A DNA stretch of 64,000 nucleotides from Bacillus zhangzhouensis (GTDB lineage: Bacteria; Bacillota; Bacilli; Bacillales; Bacillaceae), in assembly GCF_000715205.1 (NCBI RefSeq), contig NZ_JOTP01000010.1, forward strand, positions 62,001 to 126,000, given 5' to 3'. Positions 48,441-56,262 of the stretch are shown here, piece by piece. Under the pieces are notes generated by a model. That model made no database searches, was not told where the DNA came from, and saw nothing but the letters and a program-made list of their open reading frames with translations. The position numbers and the translations under genes are program-made. The first letter of the stretch is position 1. Every line of letters starts with the position of its first letter.

Positions 48441-48914
48441 TTATATAAGGTCTCGATATTGCTGCTGGCGAAGTGCCTCATAAACAAGGATTGCTGCTGT
48501 ATTTGATAGATTAAGCGAACGAACATGCTCTGTCATCGGTAAACGAAGACAGCGGTCCATATTTCGTTCAATTAGATCTTTCGGCAATCCACTTGTCTCT
48601 CTGCCAAAGACGAAGAAATAGTCTTCATCTAACTGAGAGTAATCAAACGTTGTATGCGGCTTTTGGCCAAACTTTGTGATATAGAAGAATTGTCCCTTCG
48701 GATGCGCCTCAAACAATTCATCGAGCGAATCATGATAGACGACATTGGCATACTTCCAATAATCGAGTCCAGCACGCTTCAGCATTTTGTCATCTGTCGA
48801 AAAACCAAGTGGACGAATCAGATGAAGTGTTGTATTTGTTGCTGCACATGTACGCGCAATATTTCCAGTATTAGCTGGAATCTCTGGTTGATATAAAACG
48901 ACATGAAGTCCCAA
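48441..48914 (-). CDS. trmL: tRNA (cytidine/uridine-34 2'-O) methyltransferase TrmL
   Basis: A SPOUT-class enzyme, formerly CspR, that methylates the wobble ribose of some leucine tRNAs. It has 157 residues with the knotted SAM site: PEIPANTGNIARTCAATNT at 9-27, FVFGRETSGLPKDLIERN near 87-104, and the C-terminal RLPMTEHVRSLNLSNTAAI near 112. The start is TTG at 48914 after GAGGTGAAC. The order trmL-yhbB-queG is as in B. subtilis. Confidence 0.92.
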   Translation of the reverse strand: MGLHVVLYQPEIPANTGNIARTCAATNTTLHLIRPLGFSTDDKMLKRAGLDYWKYANVVYHDSLDELFEAHPKGQFFYITKFGQKPHTTFDYSQLDEDYFFVFGRETSGLPKDLIERNMDRCLRLPMTEHVRSLNLSNTAAILVYEALRQQQYRDLI

Positions 48915-48957
48915 AAAAGTTCACCTCTAATTTTCTTTTCCGCTCAACATTATACCA

Positions 48958-49860
48958 TTAACTATCCTTTGCGGCATCGTCCAAAATGTGAAAAAACGTA
49001 TAACGAATAGCTGGTGTATAGGCGGTCGAATCCTCATATGACCAATAACGCATGCGGCTGTCATACGTCTGTGCATTCACAAGAGGCATCCCGCCTTTAT
49101 CATGGTCAACGACAATGGTTGTATGATTATACCTTCCATCACCCTCAAAATCGTAGCAAATGATATCACCAATTTGAAGCTCCTTCGCTTCTTTTAGCTT
49201 CTTTGCCCTTAAGCCCGCTTTAGAATTCGCTAAATAATTTTTCATCGAATGAGCCACCGTCCAGCTGTAGCTCCACGTATGTGGACGCACCCACCAGCCA
49301 GACCCACGATTCGGATACCCTCTCGTTGGCGCATTCCCTGCTTTCAAGCATTGTGAAATAAAATTTGTACAGTTATCTTCAAAATTCTTGTAGGCTGGAT
49401 TCCGTTTATTCCAGTACGTCTCCGCATATTGCACGGCTGCCCGCCGATCATAGTGAAAGGCTCTCCCGAATTGTTCCTCGTTCTGGAAGCGCTCATCCTC
49501 CTGCTCTTCCTTTTGCCGTTCCTCCTGCATCATGTGATCTTTGACAAGCATGTCGTTATAAAGAAACGCTTCTCTTTTTTCAACCTGTTCCTCCAAATAA
49601 AAAGAATCGTCTACATCCTTACAGACATAAGTGAGATGAGCAAGATATTGCACATGCTGAGCTCCATCGTCCTGAATCGTTGAATCTAGAAGCTTTGCTT
49701 TTGCCTTCGCCTTCACAATCTCAACCTGTCTTCTAGCAAAAAGCTCCTTTTTTCGTTCTACTGCTTCCACATCAGACATGAGCTGCGGTTGTTTAATCGC
49801 ACTGTCATTTAATAAATACGCCAGCCTGTCTTCTAACGTTTGCGCTAATAATTGTTTCAC
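48958..49860 (-). CDS. yhbB: amidase-domain protein YhbB
   Basis: A 300-residue protein with a C-terminal amidase_6 (CHAP-like) domain (about 145-290). The probable catalytic Cys is in NCTNFISQCLKAGN near 170, with partner His in RYNHTTIVVDHDKGG near 250. The N-terminal half is a charged helical region with Lys/Glu-rich coiled-coil character. There is no signal peptide, so a sporulation (mother-cell) or intracellular role is likely. The start is GTG at 49860 after TGGTGG. It is slightly shorter than the B. subtilis protein. Confidence 0.85.
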   Translation of the reverse strand: MKQLLAQTLEDRLAYLLNDSAIKQPQLMSDVEAVERKKELFARRQVEIVKAKAKAKLLDSTIQDDGAQHVQYLAHLTYVCKDVDDSFYLEEQVEKREAFLYNDMLVKDHMMQEERQKEEQEDERFQNEEQFGRAFHYDRRAAVQYAETYWNKRNPAYKNFEDNCTNFISQCLKAGNAPTRGYPNRGSGWWVRPHTWSYSWTVAHSMKNYLANSKAGLRAKKLKEAKELQIGDIICYDFEGDGRYNHTTIVVDHDKGGMPLVNAQTYDSRMRYWSYEDSTAYTPAIRYTFFHILDDAAKDS

Positions 49861-49921
49861 ACAGACACCACCAAACTTTTTTTAAAATCTCTGTTTGGTA
49901 CATTCTATGTTCATAGGGATG

Positions 49922-51073
49922 TTATTTAGTATTTAAAGGTGTCTGTAACAACTCAATCCCTTTGATGATCTCTTGTTTCGCTTCTTCATCACTTTCCCGC
50001 TCAAGGGCTTTTTCCAACTCTGAAAGCTGCTGCTTGTCGCCAATTTTACCAATGGCCCAAGCAGCCGTGCCTCGAATGACCGGCCTTGGATCCTTGTGCA
50101 TCAACTCAATCAAAACTGGTAAGGCAGATGTATCTTTAAAGTGAGCGAGTGCCAAAATTGCATTCCGCTGAATGGGCTTTTTCCCCCGCCATGATCCTGA
50201 TACATGACCGTATTTTTCCTTAAACTCACGATTACTGATCGTAAGGAGCGGCTTTAAAAGTGGCTTTGCAATTTCAGGGTCCGGCTCCATTTCAGGATGC
50301 AGATGAAAGTCTTTCCCTTTATTGATCGGGCAGACAATTTGGCACGTATCACATCCATACAATCGGTTCCCTATTTTCGAACGAAATTCGTCAGGTAAAA
50401 ACCCTTTTGTCTGAGTTAAAAACGAAATGCACCTTTGAGAATTCAGCTGTCCTGGATTCACAAGTGCACCAGTCGGACACGAATCCACACATTTATTGCA
50501 CGTCCCGCACTGATCTTCAATTTTCTCATCCGGTTCAAATGGGACATTTGTGATCATTTCAGCTAAATACACATAAGAGCCGAACTCTGGTGTGATAATC
50601 ATACAATTCTTTGCACTGAAACCAATGCCAGCGCGTTCTGCTACAGCACGATCAGACAGTTCCCCTGTATCCACCATTGATTTTGTTCGTATATCGACAT
50701 GTTTGCTTCGCAAAAATTCCTCGAGCATATCGAGCTTTTTATTCAAAACAACATGATAATCCGTTCCCCATGAAGCCCTGCAGAAGATTCCCCTTCTCGC
50801 ATCCTTTGTGCTTCGAGGAGCATCTTTCATTTTGGAAGGATACGCGAGCGCTATCGCAACAATTGATTTGGCCTTTGGAAGCAGCAAAGAAGGGTTTGTT
50901 CGTTTTTCAATATCAGGCTCTTCAAAGCCGGACAAATACCCTAACGATTCATGTAAGATCAGTCGGTCCTTTAATGAATCAAATGTATCAGCACTTGCAA
51001 ATCGAATTTTATCGACACCAATTTCTTTCGCATATTGAATTAACTCTTCTTTTAATTCTCCAACATGAATCAC
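49922..51073 (-). CDS. queG: epoxyqueuosine reductase QueG
   Basis: The last enzyme of queuosine synthesis; it reduces epoxyqueuosine in tRNA using cobalamin and two [4Fe-4S] clusters. It has 383 residues. Cluster-binding motifs CGTCNKCVDSCP near 188 and CDTCQIVCP near 242, with CISF between, are intact. The cobalamin domain covers about 1-170. HEAT-like repeats form the C-terminus (PVLIELMHKDPRPVIRGTAA near 320). The start is GTG at 51073 after AAGGAGG. Confidence 0.92.
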   Translation of the reverse strand: MIHVGELKEELIQYAKEIGVDKIRFASADTFDSLKDRLILHESLGYLSGFEEPDIEKRTNPSLLLPKAKSIVAIALAYPSKMKDAPRSTKDARRGIFCRASWGTDYHVVLNKKLDMLEEFLRSKHVDIRTKSMVDTGELSDRAVAERAGIGFSAKNCMIITPEFGSYVYLAEMITNVPFEPDEKIEDQCGTCNKCVDSCPTGALVNPGQLNSQRCISFLTQTKGFLPDEFRSKIGNRLYGCDTCQIVCPINKGKDFHLHPEMEPDPEIAKPLLKPLLTISNREFKEKYGHVSGSWRGKKPIQRNAILALAHFKDTSALPVLIELMHKDPRPVIRGTAAWAIGKIGDKQQLSELEKALERESDEEAKQEIIKGIELLQTPLNTK

Positions 51074-51153
51074 CTTGCAAACCTCCTTCCTTTGTTTCTT
51101 CTGTTGTTTTCAGTATAATACGAGTGTATCATGACCGATTGGAGTGAGTCACT

Positions 51154-51750
51154 GTGAAGATACATATGGAAATTTCTCATCCTCAAAACCCGTCTATCCA
51201 TGTTGGACAGATTGAATATTCACATATTGAAGTCGGTAAATCACCTCAAATGTTAAAAGGTCGATTACGCCTGTTTCAAGAGTCTTTGTTTTTTGAATAC
51301 GAAGATAAAGCCTTAGAAGAAGTACAAGCAATCAAAGTATGGACTGATCTTTTAGAAGACGTCCCTTTCCTTCCACTTCTTTCTGATATTCAAAAGGAAC
51401 AATTTATTGACTCGACCAATTCCGTACAGGATTTGTCGATATTTTTCTCATTAAAATATTTCTTGCCCATCCTGACATTAGATGCCGATCGCCTAAAAGA
51501 ACCACTTTCACTGGCAAAAAATGATGCTGGTCACATTGAATGGCAGGACGACGCAGGACTTAAGGGATTATTTTCTAAAGCAAGTAAAGCACAAATTTCT
51601 CAAGACACAAAGAACATTCTTCAAATCATCCTTTTCCCGCCATCTATTTCCCGGGAAAAGAGTGAAGCTCTTATACAATCCTTGACGAAGATGTTTATAC
51701 AAATACATGGTGGAGAAAGCAAATATGAACTCATTGAAAAAGCACTGTAG
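51154..51750 (+). CDS. hypothetical protein, 198 residues
   Basis: Not recognised. It is a soluble, acidic protein without signal peptide or membrane segments. The N-terminal third looks beta-rich (HVGQIEYSHIEVGKSPQML), followed by helices; the Phe-rich run LSIFFSLKYFLPILTLDADR lies near 95. The start is GTG at 51154 behind TTGGAGTGAG; ATG at 51166 is the alternative. It is divergent from queG with only about 80 bases between, and ends in its own hairpin (51737-51766). Confidence 0.6.
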   Translation: MKIHMEISHPQNPSIHVGQIEYSHIEVGKSPQMLKGRLRLFQESLFFEYEDKALEEVQAIKVWTDLLEDVPFLPLLSDIQKEQFIDSTNSVQDLSIFFSLKYFLPILTLDADRLKEPLSLAKNDAGHIEWQDDAGLKGLFSKASKAQISQDTKNILQIILFPPSISREKSEALIQSLTKMFIQIHGGESKYELIEKAL

Positions 51751-51766
51751 CCTGACAGTGCTTTTT
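51737..51766 (+). terminator. terminator of the 198-residue protein gene
   Basis: AAAAAGCACTGTAG..CTGACAGTGCTTTTT overlaps the stop codon and ends in a T run. Confidence 0.75.
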
Positions 51767-51789
51767 CACATTATACTGACATAATAAAA

Positions 51790-51830
51790 AACGCAACACT
51801 TCGTTTATCTAAGAAACGAAATACTGCGTT
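51790..51830 (-). terminator. terminator of the tRNA-Gly unit
   Basis: On the minus strand AACGCA..TTCGTTT / AAACGAA..TGCGTT pair in a long interrupted stem ending in TTTTTTATTAT, 20 bases past the tRNA 3' end. Confidence 0.8.
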
Positions 51831-51849
51831 ATTAACAAAAATTATGTAT

Positions 51850-51923
51850 TGGAGCGGGTGATGAGAATAGAACTAACGACATCAGCTTGGAAGGCTGAGG
51901 TTGTACCACTAAACTACACCCGC
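51850..51923 (-). tRNA. tRNA-Gly(UCC), structurally degenerate copy
   Basis: The minus strand folds as a 74-base tRNA: acceptor GCGGGTG/CACCCGC with encoded CCA, anticodon arm TCAGC-CTTCCAA-GCTGA (anticodon TCC) and the usual GG in the D-loop. The core is damaged. The D stem has a T13:C22 mismatch (GTTT/CAAC), the T stem has a T51:C63 mismatch (GTTAG/CTCAT), and the T-loop is TTCTATT with a pyrimidine at position 57 instead of the conserved purine. The usual Bacillus tRNA-Gly(UCC), as I recall it, has AAAC, GTGAG and TTCGATT there. It has its own promoter and terminator, so it is probably transcribed. Confidence 0.85.
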
Positions 51924-51964
51924 ATCAATCTTTTAAAGGCAACATCATTGCGTTGACTTTTATT

Positions 51965-51993
51965 ATGTTACAACTTTCTTAACAATTCGTCAA
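51965..51993 (-). promoter_or_regulatory. promoter of the tRNA-Gly unit
   Basis: The minus strand has TTGACG (51988-51993), 17 bases, then TAACAT (51965-51970), about 42 bases before the tRNA 5' end. Confidence 0.6.
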
Positions 51994-52033
51994 GAGAATA
52001 TGAAGATTTTTCGTCAAAAAACTTCATATTCTC
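51994..52033. terminator. long hairpin after the lipoprotein gene
   Basis: GAGAATATGAAG and CTTCATATTCTC are perfect 12-base arms; the 16-base loop can extend the stem (TTTTT/AAAAA). It sits 18 bases past the lipoprotein stop. No T-tract follows, because the tRNA -35 box abuts it, so it could act as a stability hairpin rather than a standard terminator. Confidence 0.5.
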
Positions 52034-52050
52034 CATATATATTACGATAG

Positions 52051-52707
52051 TTATTTGTCTAACTGGACAAAAAATAAGTACGCATGTGACATATTCTTCA
52101 ACGCTTTCTCAGGGTTCTTCTCGATTGCTCCAAGCATAGGTGAATTCCCATCTTTCCCCATTGCAGCTGTATATGCAATTAGTGCTTTTTCTCCTGAAGC
52201 CACTTTGACAGATTCAGATTGTGCGGAAAAAACATAATCACCTACTTTGAAAGGAAAGCTTGAAGTTGCTTTTGTCATCCCATCATTCTTCTTGTCTGAC
52301 CAAATACTAAATTGTGATTCGTATATATCTTTCTGATGATTCAGTTGAAAGAGCATGTTCATCGTTTGATCGGTTCCATCCTGATGTAAGGTAAAGGTGG
52401 CAGAAGATGCTTCCTCATCAACTAATCGACCATTTTTATAATGACTCCCGATAAAAGTAATACTCTTATTCTTCTTCGTTAATCCCTTTAGGGTAAGAGC
52501 CACCATTTCATTAGTAGTTGTTGCATCTAGTAAGCCTTCTTCTTTCTTTGTCAGCTTCATTTTTTCGATTGTTACTTGATTCTTAGATACGGGTTCTGTT
52601 TCTTTTTTAGATACTGTCTTCACTGTCGTTGTTGTTTCTTCGGCCTTCATACCGCATCCTGCTAAAAGAAAAACAGTGAACAAAAGTATACTCCATTTTT
52701 TAATCAT
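52051..52707 (-). CDS. putative lipoprotein of unknown function
   Basis: A 218-residue exported lipoprotein. The signal peptide ends in the lipobox LLAGCGMK with Cys near residue 17. A Thr/Lys linker follows, then a beta-sandwich-like domain (about 48-215) with VTIEKMKLTKKEEGLLDA, VALTLKGLTKKNKSITFIGS and FPFKVGDYVFSAQSESV, in the style of DUF4352/telomeric-repeat-like lipoproteins. I do not recognise the family. The ATG at 52707 follows AAAGGGGATATCA. It lies just after the terminator of the peptide-export cassette; a role in immunity to that system is possible but unproven. Confidence 0.65.
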   Translation of the reverse strand: MIKKWSILLFTVFLLAGCGMKAEETTTTVKTVSKKETEPVSKNQVTIEKMKLTKKEEGLLDATTTNEMVALTLKGLTKKNKSITFIGSHYKNGRLVDEEASSATFTLHQDGTDQTMNMLFQLNHQKDIYESQFSIWSDKKNDGMTKATSSFPFKVGDYVFSAQSESVKVASGEKALIAYTAAMGKDGNSPMLGAIEKNPEKALKNMSHAYLFFVQLDK

Positions 52708-52769
52708 TGATATCCCCTTTGATGTTTTTTTATTCTTTATTATACTAAAATTTGGTTGATTATACAAAA

Positions 52770-52797
52770 AAAGATTAGGAGAATTCTCCTAATCTTT
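52770..52797 (-). terminator. terminator of the peptide-export cassette
   Basis: AAAGATTAGGAG-AATT-CTCCTAATCTTT is a perfect palindrome. On the minus strand it contains the stop codon of the 93-residue gene and ends in seven T residues. Confidence 0.85.
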
Positions 52798-53070
52798 CGC
52801 TTTTTTCTGTTTCATTGCCGACAGCAATGCCACAATGAGAAAACTCGCCGCAAAAATCACAATCATATAAATAAAAAAGTTTGGCTTGATCTGAAAAGTA
52901 AACGCTGACGAACCTTCCATCTCAAAAGCGAGACTGTTAAATAATAATGCATCATTCGTTTTTGATTGAAATAAATGATAGAATAGTACACCAATTGTCA
53001 GCATCGGAAAGCCTAAGAATCCTAGAAAACCACCAACAATAGCACCTTGTTTCAATGCCTGAACGTTCAT
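52789..53070 (-). CDS. small two-helix membrane protein of the peptide cassette
   Basis: A 93-residue protein with two predicted membrane helices (about 10-33 and 66-86) joined by a polar segment of about 30 residues, and a basic tail KQKKAKD. Its ATG overlaps the stop of the protease-like gene by four bases, so it is translated with it. No family is recognised. Last place in a peptide-export operon is typical of an immunity protein, but that is only an inference. Confidence 0.7.
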   Translation of the reverse strand: MNVQALKQGAIVGGFLGFLGFPMLTIGVLFYHLFQSKTNDALLFNSLAFEMEGSSAFTFQIKPNFFIYMIVIFAASFLIVALLSAMKQKKAKD

Positions 53071-53972
53071 GATCGTTGTCCTCCCATTCCACCAAGCAAT
53101 AACTGCTTCATAATGGACTTACCATCCCCCATAAACGGAAGAAGGTAGAGTAATTGAATAAAATACGTGATTGAAAAAATGAAGAAACCTGTCGAAATCG
53201 GGTTCTCTTTCAGAAATAACACGGTCACAATGATACCAGCTGCCCCAATCACACCTGGTGCGAGCGGTCCAAGCAGCGTAATCCATACCTGCTTTTTCTG
53301 AAACGGATCTAATACAGGTCTCACAAACTTCACAGACATCATATCGCTCGCAAAAAAACCTTGAGGACCATCCCGTCCCGCAAACTTCCGATGTGCATAT
53401 CCATGTGCTGCCTCATGCAAGGCAGTCCCGGTAATTAATCCGAAATAAATAATCGTAAAATAAATCGCAATGGCTGCAATCGATGGATCAGGAATAAATA
53501 AAAAGGCGATTCCCGCCATGATCATAAAGAACACCCAGAAAAAGATGATTTTACGCGTCACCATGAGCAGAGCCGTACCCAATATGTGAAGAAATGAATG
53601 CCCCGTGCAGTCAAACCGTTCCTTCATCTTTACTTGATACTGCTTAAAAAATTGACAGCAGGCTGTGACAATCCGATATGGTGATTGATAATGAATAGAC
53701 AGCAAATGATGCTGATTCAACCCCATCATCAGTTGATAAAAATCACGAGCAATCACAGACTCGTCGACCTGAAACAAATCGGCGAGCTCTGCCGTAATAC
53801 TCGCTTCTGTCCTTTTGCCGTCAACTTTCGTTAACATATGATATGCACTTTCATTAATCGGGAGAGTGCTTCCATATTGCGTATCAGTCAGATGCCTCTT
53901 TTGTAAGGTCACATACGGCGTAAGAGCTGGTACCCGCTTGATCTTTAGCTTACTGTTAAGAAGTTGAATCAT
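53067..53972 (-). CDS. PqqD-like (RRE) domain fused to M50-type membrane metalloprotease
   Basis: A 301-residue protein. Residues about 15-105 resemble PqqD, the RiPP recognition element (LPINESAYHMLTKVDGKRTEASITAELADLF in pieces, then VDESVIARDFYQLMM). The remainder is a multi-helix M50/site-2-protease domain with the zinc motif GTALHEAAHGYAHRKFAG near 197 and a second ligand region YLLPFMGDGKSIMK near 282. Together these suggest a membrane protease that recognises a peptide precursor. The ATG at 53972 follows TGGAGG and lies inside the last 17 bases of the permease gene. YydH of the B. subtilis epipeptide operon is the nearest functional analogue I know. Confidence 0.78.
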   Translation of the reverse strand: MIQLLNSKLKIKRVPALTPYVTLQKRHLTDTQYGSTLPINESAYHMLTKVDGKRTEASITAELADLFQVDESVIARDFYQLMMGLNQHHLLSIHYQSPYRIVTACCQFFKQYQVKMKERFDCTGHSFLHILGTALLMVTRKIIFFWVFFMIMAGIAFLFIPDPSIAAIAIYFTIIYFGLITGTALHEAAHGYAHRKFAGRDGPQGFFASDMMSVKFVRPVLDPFQKKQVWITLLGPLAPGVIGAAGIIVTVLFLKENPISTGFFIFSITYFIQLLYLLPFMGDGKSIMKQLLLGGMGGQRS

Positions 53973-55422
53973 GTGAATACCTCCATGAAAAACCTTTGTA
54001 TATGGCAAAGATGAGCAGACCTTCAAATCCTGCCACAAGCAGCCACTGAAGCGTTTGACTCGACTCCCCTATGACATAATTTCCAATAAACACAATCGGA
54101 ATCATGATTAAAATAAGTGCTCCAAATGAAAAAATGCCCGTGTATGGATTATTTCGATCAAGGGGCAGCAAAATACCCACCACATAAAAGAGAGCCGTTG
54201 CATTACAGAGAGCAGCAACTCCAATCAAAAGGATCCAGATCTGATCAGGAAGCGTCCATGTTGCAAGCATGAATAAAGCAATTTGCATCACGCCAACGAG
54301 TAGAAGTCCAATAAACTTATACAGAGCCACTTCCCACGACCTTAGGCCAAATGTTTTATACATCCCTAGCATACGTTTATCATTGCCAAATGAATTAAAA
54401 GCTGTTAATCCAGCAAGAGCACATAGAACAAAAAACGCTTCTCCTTCAAAGCGGAAAGCAAACTGATAACGGACGAATAAGATCACAATGAGAAGAATGA
54501 GAAAGTTTAAAATGTTTTCTTCATTTCGCACCTGTGATTTGATTTCCTTTACAATAAGTGACCACTTTTTTGAAGCAGAGAATGGCAGTTTGTTTAAAAA
54601 AGTTAACGCTTTTTTCTCAGCCATAATCGGCATCAGGGCGAGAGAAATAAATGCGCCGCCCGCAGATAAGAGGATCAATAGGATCAAAATCGCATCATTC
54701 ACCCCATCTGGAGGCATCCCTTGTGCCGCTAGGAAAAACGGTGCTGTAAAATACATCAAATGATAATCAAACTGTACATATGATTGCTGTATTTGGCTGA
54801 TGTCAAAATGCGTCATTCCATACGCCACAACTAGTGCCAATAAAACAAATATCGCTGCAAATTTTTGCAACGGTAATTTTAATTTCAGAACGAGCAAATA
54901 GGTGATGTTATAAATGAATTGCAGCAGCATTAGGACAAAGAGCGATTGCAAAAGCACCATCAAAAAGAAAGTGAGGATAAAGAAAATACCGATTCCTTGG
55001 GCAATAAAATTAGGTAAAAGCAAGATGCCGATAAAAAATAACACAAGCCCTGCCACTACTGTCACCATCGGAATGAAGTATCCAAGACTTTTCTGAAAGG
55101 TAGAGAGCGGGAACCAGCTGAGCTGCATAGAAAACCGGTCTTGCTCAGGTGTTCTGACCTTGATCAGAACAAATAACAAGCTTGTAAAAATAGATGCATT
55201 GATCGCCATCGACACAACCAATAATCCAAGTGAACGTTCATCCCCATTTAAGAAAGCCTTCATAAAGACACCAGTAAAACTGTATCCAATGATGGCCCCC
55301 ATTGTGACTGCAAACAAAAAGAATAAGACCACAATGATTCGCTTCGTTTGAGTATCAAAGAGCTTATACATCTCCTGCTGCCACATTTTTAGCATCATTT
55401 TAGAAATGATTAATGATTTCAT
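53956..55422 (-). CDS. ABC transporter permease of the peptide cassette
   Basis: A 488-residue membrane protein with about twelve predicted helices in two halves, separated near residue 290 by a cytoplasmic segment (FSASKKWSLIVKEIKSQVRNEEN). It resembles ABC-2-type large permeases paired with BcrA-like ATPases. The ATG at 55422 follows AGGGGTG and overlaps the ATPase gene by 23 bases; the frame to 55443 is longer but poorly placed. The close overlaps on both sides show a single operon. Confidence 0.8.
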   Translation of the reverse strand: MKSLIISKMMLKMWQQEMYKLFDTQTKRIIVVLFFLFAVTMGAIIGYSFTGVFMKAFLNGDERSLGLLVVSMAINASIFTSLLFVLIKVRTPEQDRFSMQLSWFPLSTFQKSLGYFIPMVTVVAGLVLFFIGILLLPNFIAQGIGIFFILTFFLMVLLQSLFVLMLLQFIYNITYLLVLKLKLPLQKFAAIFVLLALVVAYGMTHFDISQIQQSYVQFDYHLMYFTAPFFLAAQGMPPDGVNDAILILLILLSAGGAFISLALMPIMAEKKALTFLNKLPFSASKKWSLIVKEIKSQVRNEENILNFLILLIVILFVRYQFAFRFEGEAFFVLCALAGLTAFNSFGNDKRMLGMYKTFGLRSWEVALYKFIGLLLVGVMQIALFMLATWTLPDQIWILLIGVAALCNATALFYVVGILLPLDRNNPYTGIFSFGALILIMIPIVFIGNYVIGESSQTLQWLLVAGFEGLLIFAIYKGFSWRYSHDSTS

Positions 55423-56146
55423 CAAAATGTGCACCCCTATCACTTAACATTGAAGCTTTCAGAAACACCTGTTCTAGTGTGCTTGATTGATACTTCTCCT
55501 TTAAGGCTGAAACTGTTCCTTCATCCATTTTATTCCCCTTAGAAATAATGGCGATTTTGTGGCACAGCTCTTCAGCTGCAAGCATATCATGCGTTGAAAG
55601 CAAGATCGCACCATGATGCTCGGCATAACGCTTCATCAGTTTCTTTGTGTTTATAACCGCTTCAATATCAAGTCCCCTAAAGGGCTCATCCATGATCACC
55701 AATTGACTATCCAGCATAAAGGCGGCAATCAGCTGTGTCTTTTTTTTCATACCATGTGAATAGGTTTCAATAGGTCTTGATAAAGCCGAATCCATATCAA
55801 ACAGTTCAATTAGTTGATTTCTTCTATGAATTGTTTTACATTCATACATAGAAGAAACAAAATCTAAATATTCAGCACCAGTCAATGCTTCAGGGAGCAG
55901 CAGGTCATCTGGAATATAGGCTACTTGTTTTTTAAAGGATGGTTCATCATTTGTGACGTCCTGCAAATGAATCGTTCCTTTTGTATGCTTAATGATGCCG
56001 AGTATACAGTTAATCATCGTTGTTTTACCAGATCCATTCGGTCCAGCAACAGCAACGATTTGATGAGGGGCAACCTTTAAATGAAAATCATTGACAGCAG
56101 TCACATTATTTTTATACGTCTTGGTTAAATTCTCGATCGTAAACAT
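55400..56146 (-). CDS. ABC transporter ATP-binding protein of the peptide cassette
   Basis: A 248-residue BcrA-type ATPase. The Walker A motif is AGPNGSGKTTMIN near 34, the Q-loop region is QVAYIPDDLLLPEAL near 77, the signature is YSHGMKKKTQLIA near 125 (a variant of LSGGQ), the Walker B is LVIMDEPFRGLD near 148, and the switch His is in LLSTHDMLAAEE near 183. The ATG at 56146 follows TTGGAGG. It is separated from the precursor gene by a hairpin and is the first gene of the transport block. Confidence 0.88.
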   Translation of the reverse strand: MFTIENLTKTYKNNVTAVNDFHLKVAPHQIVAVAGPNGSGKTTMINCILGIIKHTKGTIHLQDVTNDEPSFKKQVAYIPDDLLLPEALTGAEYLDFVSSMYECKTIHRRNQLIELFDMDSALSRPIETYSHGMKKKTQLIAAFMLDSQLVIMDEPFRGLDIEAVINTKKLMKRYAEHHGAILLSTHDMLAAEELCHKIAIISKGNKMDEGTVSALKEKYQSSTLEQVFLKASMLSDRGAHFDEIINHF

Positions 56147-56183
56147 ATAACCTCCAAGTGTCTGCATATTCTTTTAAAAACAG

Positions 56184-56223
56184 ATCAGGCTAAACCGCCC
56201 GCCACAGACGGTTTAGCCCTGAT
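56184..56223 (-). terminator. attenuating hairpin between precursor and transport genes
   Basis: ATCAGGGCTAAACCG..CGGTTTAGCCTGAT forms a long stem, followed on the minus strand by TGTTTTTAAAAG. Such partial terminators between a small precursor gene and its export genes keep precursor mRNA in excess. Confidence 0.7.
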
Positions 56224-56262
56224 GTCATATCATAGAAGTAAAAAGATGAATCCTAAGTATAG

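Noticed and set aside
51850-51923. tRNA gene as an integration site of a mobile element
   Set aside because: No integrase or duplicated tRNA 3' end was seen nearby, so an att-site role cannot be supported.
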